Shown here one piece after another: positions 53,504 to 63,341 of a DNA stretch of 64,000 bases. Under the pieces are notes generated by a model that did no database searches, had not been told where the DNA came from, and saw only the letters and a list, made by a program, of their open reading frames with translations. The stretch's first letter is position 1. Every line of letters starts with the position of its first letter. The position numbers were made by a program, and so were the translations under genes. Source of the DNA: Paenibacillus sedimenti (GTDB lineage Bacteria > Bacillota > Bacilli > Paenibacillales > NBRC-103111); the NCBI RefSeq assembly GCF_014534655.1, contig NZ_JACVVD010000016.1, positions 33,795 to 97,794 of the forward strand, given 5' to 3'.

Positions 53504-54668
53504 TCTGATTTTCCTCCTTGTTCTCTGCTCTGCCGCCGATAGGGATCAGCATCGTTATTTTTGTACCCGAATCTTTTTCAGACTCCAGAATCATCGAGCC
53601 ATCCAGCAGCTCAACACGCTCTCGCATGCCAAGCAAACCGAAATTGTTCCCCTTGGCAATACTTTGCTCAGTCTGAGCCACATCAAAACCGATCCCGTTA
53701 TCTACAACATAGATTTGTACTTGATCACGTTCCAAAGTGAGCTCAACACTTACAAAAGTGGCTTTCGCATGTTTAATCACATTCGATAGAGCTTCCTGCA
53801 CCAGTCGGAAAATAGCAATTTCAAGTCCGGACGGAATGCGAGTCTCCCTGCCCACAAGATTAAATTTTGTACGTATTCTATGCTTTTCCTCGAAATCCTG
53901 CACATATTTGCGCAGTGTAGGAACAATGCCCAGATCATCGAGCGCCATAGGGCGGAGGTTGAAGATAATCTTGCGAACCTCTTCCAACCCCCCTCTGACT
54001 TGTCCCTTCAAATCTACTAATTCTTCCCTGACTGACGGGATATCCTGTTTGATGAGCATACGTTCCGCAATTTCCGTGCGAAGTACGACATTGGCAAGCG
54101 TTTGTGCCATCCCATCGTGAATCTCGCGCGCAATTCGTTTCCGCTCTTCTTCCTGGGCCAAAATAATTTTCAAACCGAGCAGCTGTCTATTTTTGGCGGA
54201 TTCCAAAATACGGGTAACTTGATTGAGATCCCCTGATAAGTATTCCAGCACCACATTCATCTGGGAGACAATGGTCTCTGCTCGTTCCACCTGCTTGTCC
54301 ACATTTTTCACTCGCTGCTGTAAATCATTACGCCGAGACTTGAGGTGATTCTCTTTTTCCCTGGCGATAGTAAGCTGCAGTTGGAGCGCGATAGCGGCTT
54401 CATAGGCTGTCTTGATGTCTTCCTCACGGTACTTGTTGAAATCTCGACTAACTTCCGTAAGCCTAATCCGGGATCGCTTATACTCCTTTTCCAACTTGTC
54501 CACCAGATCAATTGTGACACTGGTTTCTTCTTGAATTTCTTCTAGTTCGCGATTCAGTGCCTCTTTTTCGAGTCGTGACGTTTCAGCAATCTCAAAAATT
54601 TGATATTTACTGCTCTCCATGACGTTAATGGCGTTTTTTATGACACGATCTATAGCGTCTGGCTGCAA
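53481..54668 (-). CDS. degS: Sensor histidine kinase DegS
   Basis: 395 residues, soluble. N-terminal coiled-coil sensor (~1-180), HisKA_3 dimer domain with the phospho-His in RIAREIHDGMAQTLANV, and an ATPase domain (VQEALSNVIKHAKA, DNGIGFD, GLLGMRERVELL). It phosphorylates DegU. I chose the TTG at 54668, ten bases from AAGGAG; a TTG three codons earlier lies only one base from that site. Confidence 0.94.
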   Translation of the reverse strand: MQPDAIDRVIKNAINVMESSKYQIFEIAETSRLEKEALNRELEEIQEETSVTIDLVDKLEKEYKRSRIRLTEVSRDFNKYREEDIKTAYEAAIALQLQLTIAREKENHLKSRRNDLQQRVKNVDKQVERAETIVSQMNVVLEYLSGDLNQVTRILESAKNRQLLGLKIILAQEEERKRIAREIHDGMAQTLANVVLRTEIAERMLIKQDIPSVREELVDLKGQVRGGLEEVRKIIFNLRPMALDDLGIVPTLRKYVQDFEEKHRIRTKFNLVGRETRIPSGLEIAIFRLVQEALSNVIKHAKATFVSVELTLERDQVQIYVVDNGIGFDVAQTEQSIAKGNNFGLLGMRERVELLDGSMILESEKDSGTKITMLIPIGGRAENKEENQNGQHGES

Positions 54669-54765
54669 GTGGAACAAGCTCCTTCTATGAAAACGATATT
54701 AGTCAATTAGTCTACCCCATATTGTAACACAATTCTAATGATTTGAAGTGTACTTCTAGCACTAT

Positions 54766-57375
54766 TTATTCAAGTGTAATGCCTTGATTTTTAGGTTCCC
54801 AGCCTACCTTAAAGCCCAGTTTCTCGGAAATTAGTCGCAGAGGCACCATCGTGACGTTATTCATAATTTTTGGCGCTACTTCAGCCGTCACACGATCCCC
54901 ATTCACCAACAAATCGGGATTATCAATCCACAAATCGATCAGCTTATCGCCGCGGATGACAGTCACTTTACGCTCCTTGTCATCCCACTTCACATTACCG
55001 CCTAGTGCCTCAGTTACAAAACGAATCGGAACCAGCGTATTATCATTAATGATAGTTGGCGCTTGCTCCAACGTCATTGCTTTATTATTTAAGCTTGCTT
55101 GTTTTTTGTTTACGGTAAGCTTTACAGAGTTTTTCGGCAGAGCCGCTATCTGGCCTTTATAAATGAAAGAAATATCGTCGATACTAATTTTCCCTTTCGA
55201 TGCTCTTTCATCCTGTCCATTAGCTGGATTAGCCACATAAACGCTCTTTAATTTTACCGGAAACTTCAGATCAGATATATCTGCCGTAACCTTTCTCCAA
55301 CCCGACCAATTCGTGTTTTCCGTAAAACTTCTCAACTGCTGCTTACCATCAGCATCCACAAATTCTGCGCGCACCCAGTTAAAACTTCCGTCACCAAATA
55401 CTTTGGCCGTTATAAACTGCGGCTCACCATCAATTTGAACACCATTCGTGCCATCGAATCTGGCATAGGCAGCCTTCGTTCCTGCACCTTTTGTGAAATC
55501 GTAGCTGATATCCAAGGTTTTGTTGCCGTTCGTTTCTTTTGCAATATTTACAGTTGAAACGACTTCTGCAGGATACTTGTCCCCTGTTGTCAGTACCGCA
55601 GATTTATCCAGGTCGTACCATACTTTTTCTTGACCTACTGGTAATGTAACCATTGTACTGTACCCGTCATATCTGGCGATGACCTGAGCCGCTTGGCTTC
55701 CTGCCGCGCTATCCACGTGCAAAACACCGTCAGTAATCGTGCCCTTAATTCCACTTAATTCCCATTTGGCGGAGGTTGGCGGTAGATCTCTCGTTACCCC
55801 GCTCTTCGTCGTCACTGAAATAGGCAGCTTAAAGTCATTACCTTCTGTCAAAGAGAACGAGCCTGCACTAAATTTCATGGAAGATATTTGATCTCTTCCT
55901 ACCACTTCAACATCCATTGTCGCGGAGCCTTTACCCGATTTGGCCACAATTTGCGTCTTACCAGGTTGTGTAGCCGTAAAAACATTGTCTTTGAACGAAC
56001 CGTTTGTCGTGGAACTGCTCCACTGTGGAATAATAGAATCTACTGCAATAGGATTATAATAATCATCATAAGCTTTAAATTGATAAGTGCTGGATTCATT
56101 TATGAATATTACTTTTTGTCCTTTTAAAATAAGACCTTTCAACTCACCCTTAGGGGCCGTGGAATATATGCCAACACCGTTGACAACACTTCGCTGGTTG
56201 CCATATTCCGTTTTGTTCGTTAATTTGGGATCAAAATCTCCAAGCGGTCTAGTAACCATTTGTGTAGAACCGCCACCGTCCAAAACCATGCCTCTCCAAA
56301 CACCAGCTTGTATCATAAACTGCTGCAGCTCCGGAAGCGTCATTCCTTTACTGCTGCCGTTATTATCGGAAGTGATCATATAAGCTGTCTTCATATCTTT
56401 GGAGTAACCAATCGCCGTCCGGGAGCGAGGCGTATATCCGCTAAAATCCTTAATTTCGCGCGTAAAATAACTCGGCTTCGCCTCATCCACCAGCAATGTA
56501 TTGCCGCCGATCATCATTTTAAAATTTTTCCAATCATATTTCTTGGAAAGGTCATGCGGAACCATATCATACTTCGTCGTGACGGGATCCCCGACCTTCA
56601 AGTGATTCACGATAAACTCCCGGGCAAGTCCCGAACCTCTAAGAATATAGCCATCGGCAGGGGCCACCATCTTGATGTTCGTGTCCACTGCTATCTCTTT
56701 CACCACGCCATTCTGGATAAGCGCCTCCGTCGGAACATGCGTACCATCGACCGCACGCTGCGTCATCGCCCAGGCATTCGTATATAGGAAAAGACCATCA
56801 GCGATCATAGGTACATCATTATCATCCCAATAATAGGTCTTGTTGACGCCGCCTAGCTCGAATGTCGTGCCGTCCTTTGCTTTTACCGTCCCCTGAAAAT
56901 CAAAAATATCAATAATCGGCTGATTATCCTTCGTGATCGCAAAAGAATACAGACCCGATATTTTGGCCGGCGTAGCCATCACCACGCCATTCGTGATCTG
57001 CGCACCTTCCGGCACACCCTCTGCTTGTGTATTAAAGAAGTCCCCATTCACACCGGCAACGGCGCCTGTATCCTTCACCATGCCGAGTACACTCTGGTTC
57101 TTCGTGAACTGATTTTTTGTACCTGCCATTGCATCGATCTTTACATTCGGATTCGTTAAATCTACTTCTATGACATTCGCATTGACGGAAACGTCCTTAT
57201 TGCTTCTCGTCGTTGTCCATACATAGTTTTTAAGAATGGCGCCAGACGTAATCGTCTCCTGCGAACTCAGCGTTAATACCGGATCCGCCGCGAATACCGT
57301 CGTACCGCCTACCGTCAACTGCCATACCAGTGCACAAGCCAGCGCACCTATCCCCAATTGCTTTTGAACCTTCAT
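54766..57375 (-). CDS. Secreted phosphodiester-glycosidase (NAGPA) protein with stalk domains
   Basis: 869 residues. Signal peptide (1-30). A phosphodiester glycosidase domain (~95-405; GVNGDFFNT, RTAIGYSKD, MVLDGGGSTQMV) as in exopolysaccharide/NAGPA family proteins. Then an Ig-like BIG2 region (~415-495), a carbohydrate-binding-like region (~590-735) and a C-terminal copper-amine-oxidase-N-like stalk repeat pair (~755-869; LVPIRFVTEALGG, MVPLRLISEKLG). Likely a cell-surface enzyme acting on wall or exopolysaccharide phosphodiesters; the substrate is unknown. Confidence 0.88.
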   Translation of the reverse strand: MKVQKQLGIGALACALVWQLTVGGTTVFAADPVLTLSSQETITSGAILKNYVWTTTRSNKDVSVNANVIEVDLTNPNVKIDAMAGTKNQFTKNQSVLGMVKDTGAVAGVNGDFFNTQAEGVPEGAQITNGVVMATPAKISGLYSFAITKDNQPIIDIFDFQGTVKAKDGTTFELGGVNKTYYWDDNDVPMIADGLFLYTNAWAMTQRAVDGTHVPTEALIQNGVVKEIAVDTNIKMVAPADGYILRGSGLAREFIVNHLKVGDPVTTKYDMVPHDLSKKYDWKNFKMMIGGNTLLVDEAKPSYFTREIKDFSGYTPRSRTAIGYSKDMKTAYMITSDNNGSSKGMTLPELQQFMIQAGVWRGMVLDGGGSTQMVTRPLGDFDPKLTNKTEYGNQRSVVNGVGIYSTAPKGELKGLILKGQKVIFINESSTYQFKAYDDYYNPIAVDSIIPQWSSSTTNGSFKDNVFTATQPGKTQIVAKSGKGSATMDVEVVGRDQISSMKFSAGSFSLTEGNDFKLPISVTTKSGVTRDLPPTSAKWELSGIKGTITDGVLHVDSAAGSQAAQVIARYDGYSTMVTLPVGQEKVWYDLDKSAVLTTGDKYPAEVVSTVNIAKETNGNKTLDISYDFTKGAGTKAAYARFDGTNGVQIDGEPQFITAKVFGDGSFNWVRAEFVDADGKQQLRSFTENTNWSGWRKVTADISDLKFPVKLKSVYVANPANGQDERASKGKISIDDISFIYKGQIAALPKNSVKLTVNKKQASLNNKAMTLEQAPTIINDNTLVPIRFVTEALGGNVKWDDKERKVTVIRGDKLIDLWIDNPDLLVNGDRVTAEVAPKIMNNVTMVPLRLISEKLGFKVGWEPKNQGITLE

Positions 57376-57502
57376 GTTGCCTCTCCACTCTCCTCTTTCA
57401 GTCTAAGTCTAGTATCTATTTTTTTGGACATCTATATAGACTCTTAAACTATGGAAAAAGTTACGAATTTGGTAGGGTGGAAATATGTTGAATTTATACA
57501 GC

Positions 57503-57541
57503 AAAAAAGGCCGTTCGTCGAAGTGACGAACAGCCTTTTAT
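57503..57541. terminator. Terminator of metK
   Basis: AAAAGGC-GTTCGTC pairs with GACGAAC-GCCTTTT (57505-57539), with T-runs for both directions. Confidence 0.9.
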
Positions 57542-57555
57542 AAAGTAATCAGAGA

Positions 57556-58755
57556 TTAAGCTAGAGCTTGTGCTTTCAATGTCTCAGCTTTGTCTGTACG
57601 CTCCCAAGGAACATCCAGATCGTTACGGCCAAAGTGACCGTAAGCAGCTGTTTGACGGTAGATCGGACGACGCAGATCCAACTCTTTGATAATGCCGGCT
57701 GGACGAAGGTCGAAGTTTTTGCTGATCAGCTCAACGAGCTTCTCTTCGCTAACTTTTCCTGTACCAAATGTATCTACACTGATTGATACCGGTCTTGCTA
57801 CACCAATTGCGTAAGCCAATTGAACTTCGCATTTATCAGCAAGCCCAGCAGCTACGATGTTTTTAGCAACATAACGCGCCGCGTAAGCACCGGAACGGTC
57901 AACCTTCGTCGGATCCTTACCGGAGAACGCGCCACCGCCGTGACGTGCGTAACCACCGTAAGTATCAACAATGATTTTACGGCCTGTCAAACCAGCATCC
58001 CCTTGTGGTCCGCCAATAACAAAACGACCAGTTGGGTTGATAAAGTAGTTTGTGTTCGCGTCCAGCAAATGCGCCGGAACCACTGGTTTAATGACATGCT
58101 CTTTGATATCAGCTTGGATTTGCTCCAAAGTGATCTCTTCACTGTGCTGAGTGGATACAACAATTGCATCTACACGTACAGGCTTGTCGTTCTCGTATTC
58201 AACGGTTACTTGCGTTTTACCGTCTGGACGAAGGTAAGGCAATGTACCGTTCTTACGAACTTCAGTTAAACGACGAGCTAATTGGTGAGACAGGGAGATC
58301 GGAAGCGGCATAAGTTCAGGTGTCTCGTTAACCGCGAAACCGAACATCAGACCTTGGTCACCTGCACCGATAGCTTCGATTTCCTCATCAGACATTTTAC
58401 CTTCCCTTGCCTCAAGAGCTTTGTTTACACCTTGTGCAATGTCAGGGGATTGCTCATTCAAAGAAACAAGTACTGCAGAAGTTTGGTAGTCAAAACCATA
58501 CTTCGCGCGTGTGTACCCAATTTCCTTGATTGTTTGTCTAGCGATCGCTTGAATATCTACATATTCAGAGCTGGAAGTAATCTCACCGATTACCAATACC
58601 AAACCAGTTGCTACAGAAACCTCACATGCTACGCGAGCATTCGGGTCATTGGCCAAAAAAGCATCCAATACCGAGTCAGAAATTTGGTCACAAATTTTAT
58701 CCGGATGACCTTCTGTCACGGATTCGGATGTAAATAAACGACGTCCTTGAGCCAT
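57556..58755 (-). CDS. metK: S-adenosylmethionine synthetase
   Basis: 399 residues. Makes SAM from methionine and ATP. Signature GAGDQGLMFG and the P-loop-like GGGAFSGKDPTKVDRS are intact, as is SESVTEGHPDKICDQ at the N-terminus. ATG 58755 has GGAGG nine bases upstream; an ATG directly abutting that site is unlikely. The ~360-bp region upstream has no SAM-I riboswitch; it holds a foldable segment described separately. Confidence 0.98.
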   Translation of the reverse strand: MAQGRRLFTSESVTEGHPDKICDQISDSVLDAFLANDPNARVACEVSVATGLVLVIGEITSSSEYVDIQAIARQTIKEIGYTRAKYGFDYQTSAVLVSLNEQSPDIAQGVNKALEAREGKMSDEEIEAIGAGDQGLMFGFAVNETPELMPLPISLSHQLARRLTEVRKNGTLPYLRPDGKTQVTVEYENDKPVRVDAIVVSTQHSEEITLEQIQADIKEHVIKPVVPAHLLDANTNYFINPTGRFVIGGPQGDAGLTGRKIIVDTYGGYARHGGGAFSGKDPTKVDRSGAYAARYVAKNIVAAGLADKCEVQLAYAIGVARPVSISVDTFGTGKVSEEKLVELISKNFDLRPAGIIKELDLRRPIYRQTAAYGHFGRNDLDVPWERTDKAETLKAQALA

Positions 58756-58859
58756 GTTATTCATCCTCCTAATCAATCTTAGTATGTTTGAAAAGCTTCG
58801 AATCGATGCCTGTATGAGAAATCAATTGTATTGGCTTCATCATTAAAGGCGACCGCATT

Positions 58860-58980
58860 TATTAAGTAGGTTTTATCACCCCACAGGGCGAATCAAGTGG
58901 GCCCGGCTTTAGCGGCAGCTTTTCACGCCAAACGGAATCCCTCTTATGCGCGCCTCGAGGTGCTACAAAGAACTTGAATT
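58860..58980 (-). ncRNA. Candidate structured RNA upstream of metK
   Basis: A GC-rich 120-base segment inside AT-rich DNA. On the minus strand GTAG (58966-58963) pairs with CTAC (58869-58866), CACC with GGTG (58880-58877), and GGCG (58954-58951) with CGCC (58890-58887). An open middle follows, then an apical TTGGC/GCCGG-type stem. A closing stem, central bubble and apical stem resembles 6S RNA, but I see no family signature. It could equally be a metK leader. The remainder of the gap, 58756-58859, holds nothing I can identify. Confidence 0.35.
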
Positions 58981-59010
58981 CCGGTATGGTAAAATATGTA
59001 CGGTACAACA

Positions 59011-59040
59011 AAAAATGAACCTTTTCCGATTGGAAAAGGT
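59011..59040 (-). terminator. Terminator of the SASP gene
   Basis: ACCTTTTCC (59032-59040 arm) pairs with GGAAAAGGT (59019-59027) around a 4-base loop; the minus strand continues TCATTTTTTG. It isolates metK from the spore gene. Confidence 0.88.
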
Positions 59041-59137
59041 TTGATTAAACATTGACCTTCAATTAGTTATCTTACTTTATTTGTCGTCTAGTGTCAATGA
59101 AACAATTGTTAAGATTTACGTGTATAAGTGCAAGGAA

Positions 59138-59413
59138 TTATAGAGTGAATAAGACTTCTTCGGCTTTTTGAATCAGCCTTCTTGTGATGGTTCCTCCTAC
59201 AGCCCCGGCATCTCTGGCAGAGATATGACCCCAATAATCTTCCTTGATGGAAGTTGAAGGAATTGCACCCAGTTCAGTTGCAAATTCTGTGTCTGCATTT
59301 AGTGAGAAATTCTTGCCAACAGGCAAGCCTAACTCAGCTGCAATTTCATACTTAAGAATATCCAGTGCCTGCTTAGATTCTGGAACCACCTTAACATTAT
59401 TACTTCTAGCCAT
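59138..59413 (-). CDS. Alpha/beta-type small acid-soluble spore protein
   Basis: 91 residues. Two conserved motifs: YEIAAELGLPVG, containing the GPR protease cut site, and GGTITRRLIQKAEE. Coats and protects spore DNA. Slightly longer than usual and with a second TEFATELG copy of the cut-site-like motif. GGAGG seven bases before ATG. Upstream, CATAATA resembles a sigma-G -10, but no clear -35 is seen. Confidence 0.95.
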   Translation of the reverse strand: MARSNNVKVVPESKQALDILKYEIAAELGLPVGKNFSLNADTEFATELGAIPSTSIKEDYWGHISARDAGAVGGTITRRLIQKAEEVLFTL

Positions 59414-59548
59414 AACAATCGCCTCCTAAGCGTTTTTCTTTTTGAAAAACTGTCTTACGTAAGCTCCCGCTTTGTTGTGGTTACGCTCATTATTATGGCT
59501 AGAAATATAGGGGTCGAAACGCATAAGATGTTGTCAACAAGGGTAAAA

Positions 59549-60094
59549 TTATGGAGTAGCTGTACTACCATCCTCATTCAGCAATAAGTAACTTCCGCGC
59601 ACCATGACAAAGATGTCAGCCGTGTTCTTCGGAGCTGGCTTAATACCGCGTCCATCGCGCGGAAAAATCAAAAGATGATTCGTCGCGATCTCTGTTCCCG
59701 CGGCGATATCTTTACCACCGGTAACGTCGGGGATCCCGTTTTCGTCACTGCTCACTGCGATCACCTTACCGGATCGCACGATAAATTCGGCGCCAGCGCC
59801 GGCGTATAAAGTTTGTCCTGCTTTCAGCTGGACAACTGTCATCGCCGCTGGCGTCGTCCCAGTGCCGGTGCCTCCGTTGCTCCCGCTAGGCTGGCTGCCG
59901 CCAGCACTAGCCTTGAGCGCCGAGGCGATGAGCTCCTTCACCTTGGCTTCGCTTAAGGTGTTCTGTTCGAAGTAGCTCCGCGTGATGACCGGATCGGTCG
60001 CGGAGCCTGGGGTTGGGGCTTCGGCTTGGGTTGGGGTATTCATTGTAATTAAGCAGCTCATAATCAATGTAGTAATAAATAATTTGATCTTCAT
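59549..60094 (-). CDS. Small secreted protein, function unknown
   Basis: 181 residues. Signal peptide (1-24; MKIKLFITTLIMSCLITMN), a Pro/Thr linker, a helix (LSEAKVKELIASALKAS), a Gly/Ser/Thr linker (~70-86), then a compact beta-rich domain (~88-181; VQLKAGQTLYAGAGAEFIVRSG, RGSYLLL). No catalytic motif is seen. Start chosen at ATG 60094 with AGGAG six bases upstream. Downstream of the SLH gene but behind a strong terminator. Confidence 0.75.
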   Translation of the reverse strand: MKIKLFITTLIMSCLITMNTPTQAEAPTPGSATDPVITRSYFEQNTLSEAKVKELIASALKASAGGSQPSGSNGGTGTGTTPAAMTVVQLKAGQTLYAGAGAEFIVRSGKVIAVSSDENGIPDVTGGKDIAAGTEIATNHLLIFPRDGRGIKPAPKNTADIFVMVRGSYLLLNEDGSTATP

Positions 60095-60110
60095 TGTGAT
60101 TCTCCTAAAT

Positions 60111-60144
60111 AAAAAGGAGGGGCATAATGCCCCCCTCTTTTTTA
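60111..60144. terminator. Terminator of the SLH-domain gene
   Basis: GAGGGGCAT pairs with ATGCCCC-CTC (60117-60137), with T-runs in both directions. Confidence 0.88.
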
Positions 60145-60158
60145 TCACACTTTAAATA

Positions 60159-63140
60159 TTATTGATTTTTAACGTAAGTTGTTACTACTTTACCATTTGC
60201 TGTGTAAGCTTTAAGGGTAAAGCCTGTTGCAGTACCAACATTAATAGCACCTGTTTTGGTATCAAAGGAAGTGACCGTACCGCCAACTACATCTTCAATC
60301 GTATAACGAACTTGAGTCAATGTATCGTAAGCGTTAATGTTACCTTCTTTGTACTCAACACCGTATTGGTCTTTCAACTTAAGGTTCATGTACTCCCAAG
60401 CGAAAGTTTTGTTTGTAGTGCTATCATACTTCTCGTCAGCAGTAATAGTTTCGATAGATGGTGTTTCGTCCTTAACTTCAACGCTGAAGGAGTCAGTTTT
60501 AATTCCACCTTTAGCATCGTTGTAAATAACATTAATTGTCGCAGTACCTTTTTTGTTACCAATTACTTTACCATTACCACCAGATGTACTTAATTCTTTT
60601 GCAACTGCAGCTGAATAAACGGAGCTTGTTACAGAAGTAATTCTGTCTTCTGGAATTGCTACACTGTTACCCGCAGAATCTTTAGCAGTAATTTTAATTG
60701 TTCTTGCTACTACAGATGTTGTTACATCTTTTTGTGCATCTGTCAACAACTTGCTATCCTGTGCAGCGAACAGAGTTGTCGGTTTGTCAAGAGCGTAAGT
60801 CAAGTCAACATTTGCCGGATTAATAGCTGTAATATCACGGCTCATCGTTGTTACTTCTTTCCAAGTAGTGCCGCCATCTATTGATTTTTGCAGAACTACT
60901 TTTACAGTTCCTTTTCCATAGAAGCCATCGTCTGTTTGGAATTTAAGACCTTTGTTAAATAGACCGAAGTTAGCACTTGTAAACGTGTAATTTTGACCAT
61001 TTGCAAGTGTACCCAATACTGCTGTGGTTTCTGTTGCTTTACCAGTTAGTGTCACATGAGAGTTTGTATCAGCTGTGAATCCAACATATACAGAGTATGT
61101 TACAGTGTTCGAGCCTTCTGTAATTGTTCCTACAGTGTCAATCTTTTTACCATATTGGTCACGAACTTCAATTTTAAACTCGGAATCCGCACCCAATACC
61201 GCTCTTAATTTGTTTTCGTCAACCAATTTCAAAGAATCTGCAAAGCGAGGTTTGCCGATTTTGATTTGTTTGCTGATATTGCTGTTTACATTTACAGTAG
61301 CAATGTATGCATTCAAGTATGCAATGCTGTCTGCTGGACCTGTGAATTTATCAATTTTAATTTCACCTTTATGCTGACCACTTGTAGCGATGGATACTGC
61401 CGATACGTTAGAACCAGTTACTTTAATTCTAGCAACGTTCTCAGTGCTTGCAATATCATCTTTAGAAAGTTTATTTCCGTCAGCATCATAGGCAATCAAT
61501 GGGATGTACTTATCTTCGTCAAGAGTTGCAAAATCCTCTGTTAGATCCCCAAACTCGATTTTCGTTGCAAGTTTAGTGGAACCAATTTTGAATTTAGCTG
61601 TAGCGCTGGAAGAACCAGAATATACTGTTACGTTATATTCTCCACTTTTGTCAACGTTACCTTTCAAAGAAAGCTTCACTTCACCAAAACCATTGTTATC
61701 GAAGTCGCCGTACTCCCAATCAATTTTCTCTTCATACGGGCTTACAATAACATTCACATTTGTTGCGCTGTTGTTTGCATCATCATAAGCAACTGGGTTA
61801 CCGTATTGATCAAATTGATTCAAAGTAAATGTCGCAGTCTCACCAGTAGTAGTGATTGCTGTTTTCTTGTCTCCACTGTACTTAGCTTCACTAAGCTCAA
61901 TTTTGGAAACAAAAGGAATAGATCCAAGTTTGAACGTTTTTTGCACACTAAGACGCGTATCATTGTTATATACATACACTGGGATCATTGTCAAACCAGG
62001 GCTTGTATCGGAAGTAGCACCCGTCATTCTCTTAGTGTTGATTTTTACGACAAGATATCCTTCGTTATCTTTTACCAAGCTGCTATCAAAACCGGAAACT
62101 ACAGCTGTGAAATTGCTTGCAGACATATCTACAACTTCATCATATTGGTTTTTAGCTGCTAATTTAACTTGTGCTTTTGTTGTTTGAGCAATTGTATCAG
62201 CAGCAGAAACGAAGTCAAGTTTTTTAACTGCTTCAACTTCACCTTTGAAAGTCGCTGTAGTTGTACCTACAGTTTCAGCTTCAAGACCGGAAAGAGTAAC
62301 AGTATAATCGCCATCTCCGATTTTAACATCTTTCAAAGTTAGAACTGCGGATTTTTTGTCTTCGTTAAATGCAGTTTCAGTAACTACATCAACTGAACCC
62401 TTTTTCAGAGCAAGCTTAGCTTTTGCAGTGTCAACCGGTTTGTTGAAAGTTACTGTAACTTTCTTAACGCCTGTTGCTTTTGCTTCAGTTACAGATACTT
62501 TACCAGCCGGTACGTATTGTTGCTTCGCTTCGTATGCGCCTGTCAAAAGCAGGTCGCGAGTTGCGTTGTCTTGACCGCCGAATTTGCCGTCAGCGCCAGC
62601 AGGAAGAAGTTTCAGTTCAAGAGCAAGAGCTACATAACCTTGTGCCCAGTCAGAAACAGTTGTATCTGTACCCGTTTTTGCTTTAGCATCAGCATCTTTA
62701 CCCAATACGCGAACCAGGAAAGTAGCCAGTTGTTCTTTAGTTACTTTACCAGCTGGGTTGTAAGTACCTTCGCCATAACCATCAGTGATACCAGCTGTTT
62801 TCAAAGCTTCGATGAAAGGAAGAGCGTAGCCGTTAGCTGCGTCATCAACTTTAACATCGGAGAAGCTGGATGTTTTCAGGTCTTTATTAACTTCGATACC
62901 AGTGATCAAAGCTGCAACTTTAGCGAATTGAGCGCGGTTCATTTCGTCTTTCAGACCAAATGTAGTTTCGCTCACTCCGTCAAAGATACCAGCGCTAATC
63001 AGCGCGTCGAATTTCGCTTTTGTAGCTGCGTCAAGATCTTTAAGATCTGTGAAATCAGCAGATGTTTTACCAAATGCTACGGAAGAAAACATGGATAATG
63101 CCATTGCTGTAGAAAGAACTACGGATAAACTTTTCTTCAT
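60159..63140 (-). CDS. SLH-domain S-layer-type surface protein
   Basis: 993 residues from this start. Signal peptide (1-24; MKKSLSVVLSTAMALSMFSS), three SLH repeats (~28-205; GIFDGVSETTFGLKDEMNRAQ, GITDGYGEGTYNPAGKVTKEQ, and a less canonical third) that bind pyruvylated wall polymer, then a long Thr/Ser/Asp/Lys-rich region of Ig-like beta domains to the end. Composition and plan fit an S-layer or large surface protein. The C-terminus is paralogous to the partial gene upstream. An alternative in-frame start lies at 63221. Confidence 0.88.
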   Translation of the reverse strand: MKKSLSVVLSTAMALSMFSSVAFGKTSADFTDLKDLDAATKAKFDALISAGIFDGVSETTFGLKDEMNRAQFAKVAALITGIEVNKDLKTSSFSDVKVDDAANGYALPFIEALKTAGITDGYGEGTYNPAGKVTKEQLATFLVRVLGKDADAKAKTGTDTTVSDWAQGYVALALELKLLPAGADGKFGGQDNATRDLLLTGAYEAKQQYVPAGKVSVTEAKATGVKKVTVTFNKPVDTAKAKLALKKGSVDVVTETAFNEDKKSAVLTLKDVKIGDGDYTVTLSGLEAETVGTTTATFKGEVEAVKKLDFVSAADTIAQTTKAQVKLAAKNQYDEVVDMSASNFTAVVSGFDSSLVKDNEGYLVVKINTKRMTGATSDTSPGLTMIPVYVYNNDTRLSVQKTFKLGSIPFVSKIELSEAKYSGDKKTAITTTGETATFTLNQFDQYGNPVAYDDANNSATNVNVIVSPYEEKIDWEYGDFDNNGFGEVKLSLKGNVDKSGEYNVTVYSGSSSATAKFKIGSTKLATKIEFGDLTEDFATLDEDKYIPLIAYDADGNKLSKDDIASTENVARIKVTGSNVSAVSIATSGQHKGEIKIDKFTGPADSIAYLNAYIATVNVNSNISKQIKIGKPRFADSLKLVDENKLRAVLGADSEFKIEVRDQYGKKIDTVGTITEGSNTVTYSVYVGFTADTNSHVTLTGKATETTAVLGTLANGQNYTFTSANFGLFNKGLKFQTDDGFYGKGTVKVVLQKSIDGGTTWKEVTTMSRDITAINPANVDLTYALDKPTTLFAAQDSKLLTDAQKDVTTSVVARTIKITAKDSAGNSVAIPEDRITSVTSSVYSAAVAKELSTSGGNGKVIGNKKGTATINVIYNDAKGGIKTDSFSVEVKDETPSIETITADEKYDSTTNKTFAWEYMNLKLKDQYGVEYKEGNINAYDTLTQVRYTIEDVVGGTVTSFDTKTGAINVGTATGFTLKAYTANGKVVTTYVKNQ

Positions 63141-63218
63141 AACCTTTTTTTCTCCTCCTTGAATATCTTTCACTTTGTTTTGTAGGTTTGATCTAACAAT
63201 ATTAGAGCTCGATTCACT

Positions 63219-63239
63219 CATTGTCAGGTTCACCCCCTT
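63219..63239 (-). promoter_or_regulatory. Second, upstream in-frame start site of the SLH gene
   Basis: AAGGGGGTGA (63230-63239) lies 8 bases before ATG (63219-63221), and the frame runs open for 27 codons into the start at 63140, which has its own AAGGAGGAG. Tandem in-frame start sites are known for the cell-wall protein operon of Brevibacillus brevis. Confidence 0.6.
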
Positions 63240-63341
63240 TCCAGAGTTGAGCATTATATAACTAAGTTCGCTTGCAGCTCTAATTGCCGCATTGGAAACT
63301 AGTAAACTAGTTGGAAGAAATAGAAAGTCACACCAAAGTAC

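Noticed and set aside
58756..59137. SAM-I (S-box) or T-box leader before metK
   Set aside because: None of the conserved S-box core, nor the T-box AGGGTGG motif, is present on the metK strand.
59461..59530. Sigma-G promoter of the SASP gene
   Set aside because: A CATAATA -10-like sequence is present but no acceptable -35 at the right distance, so not listed.
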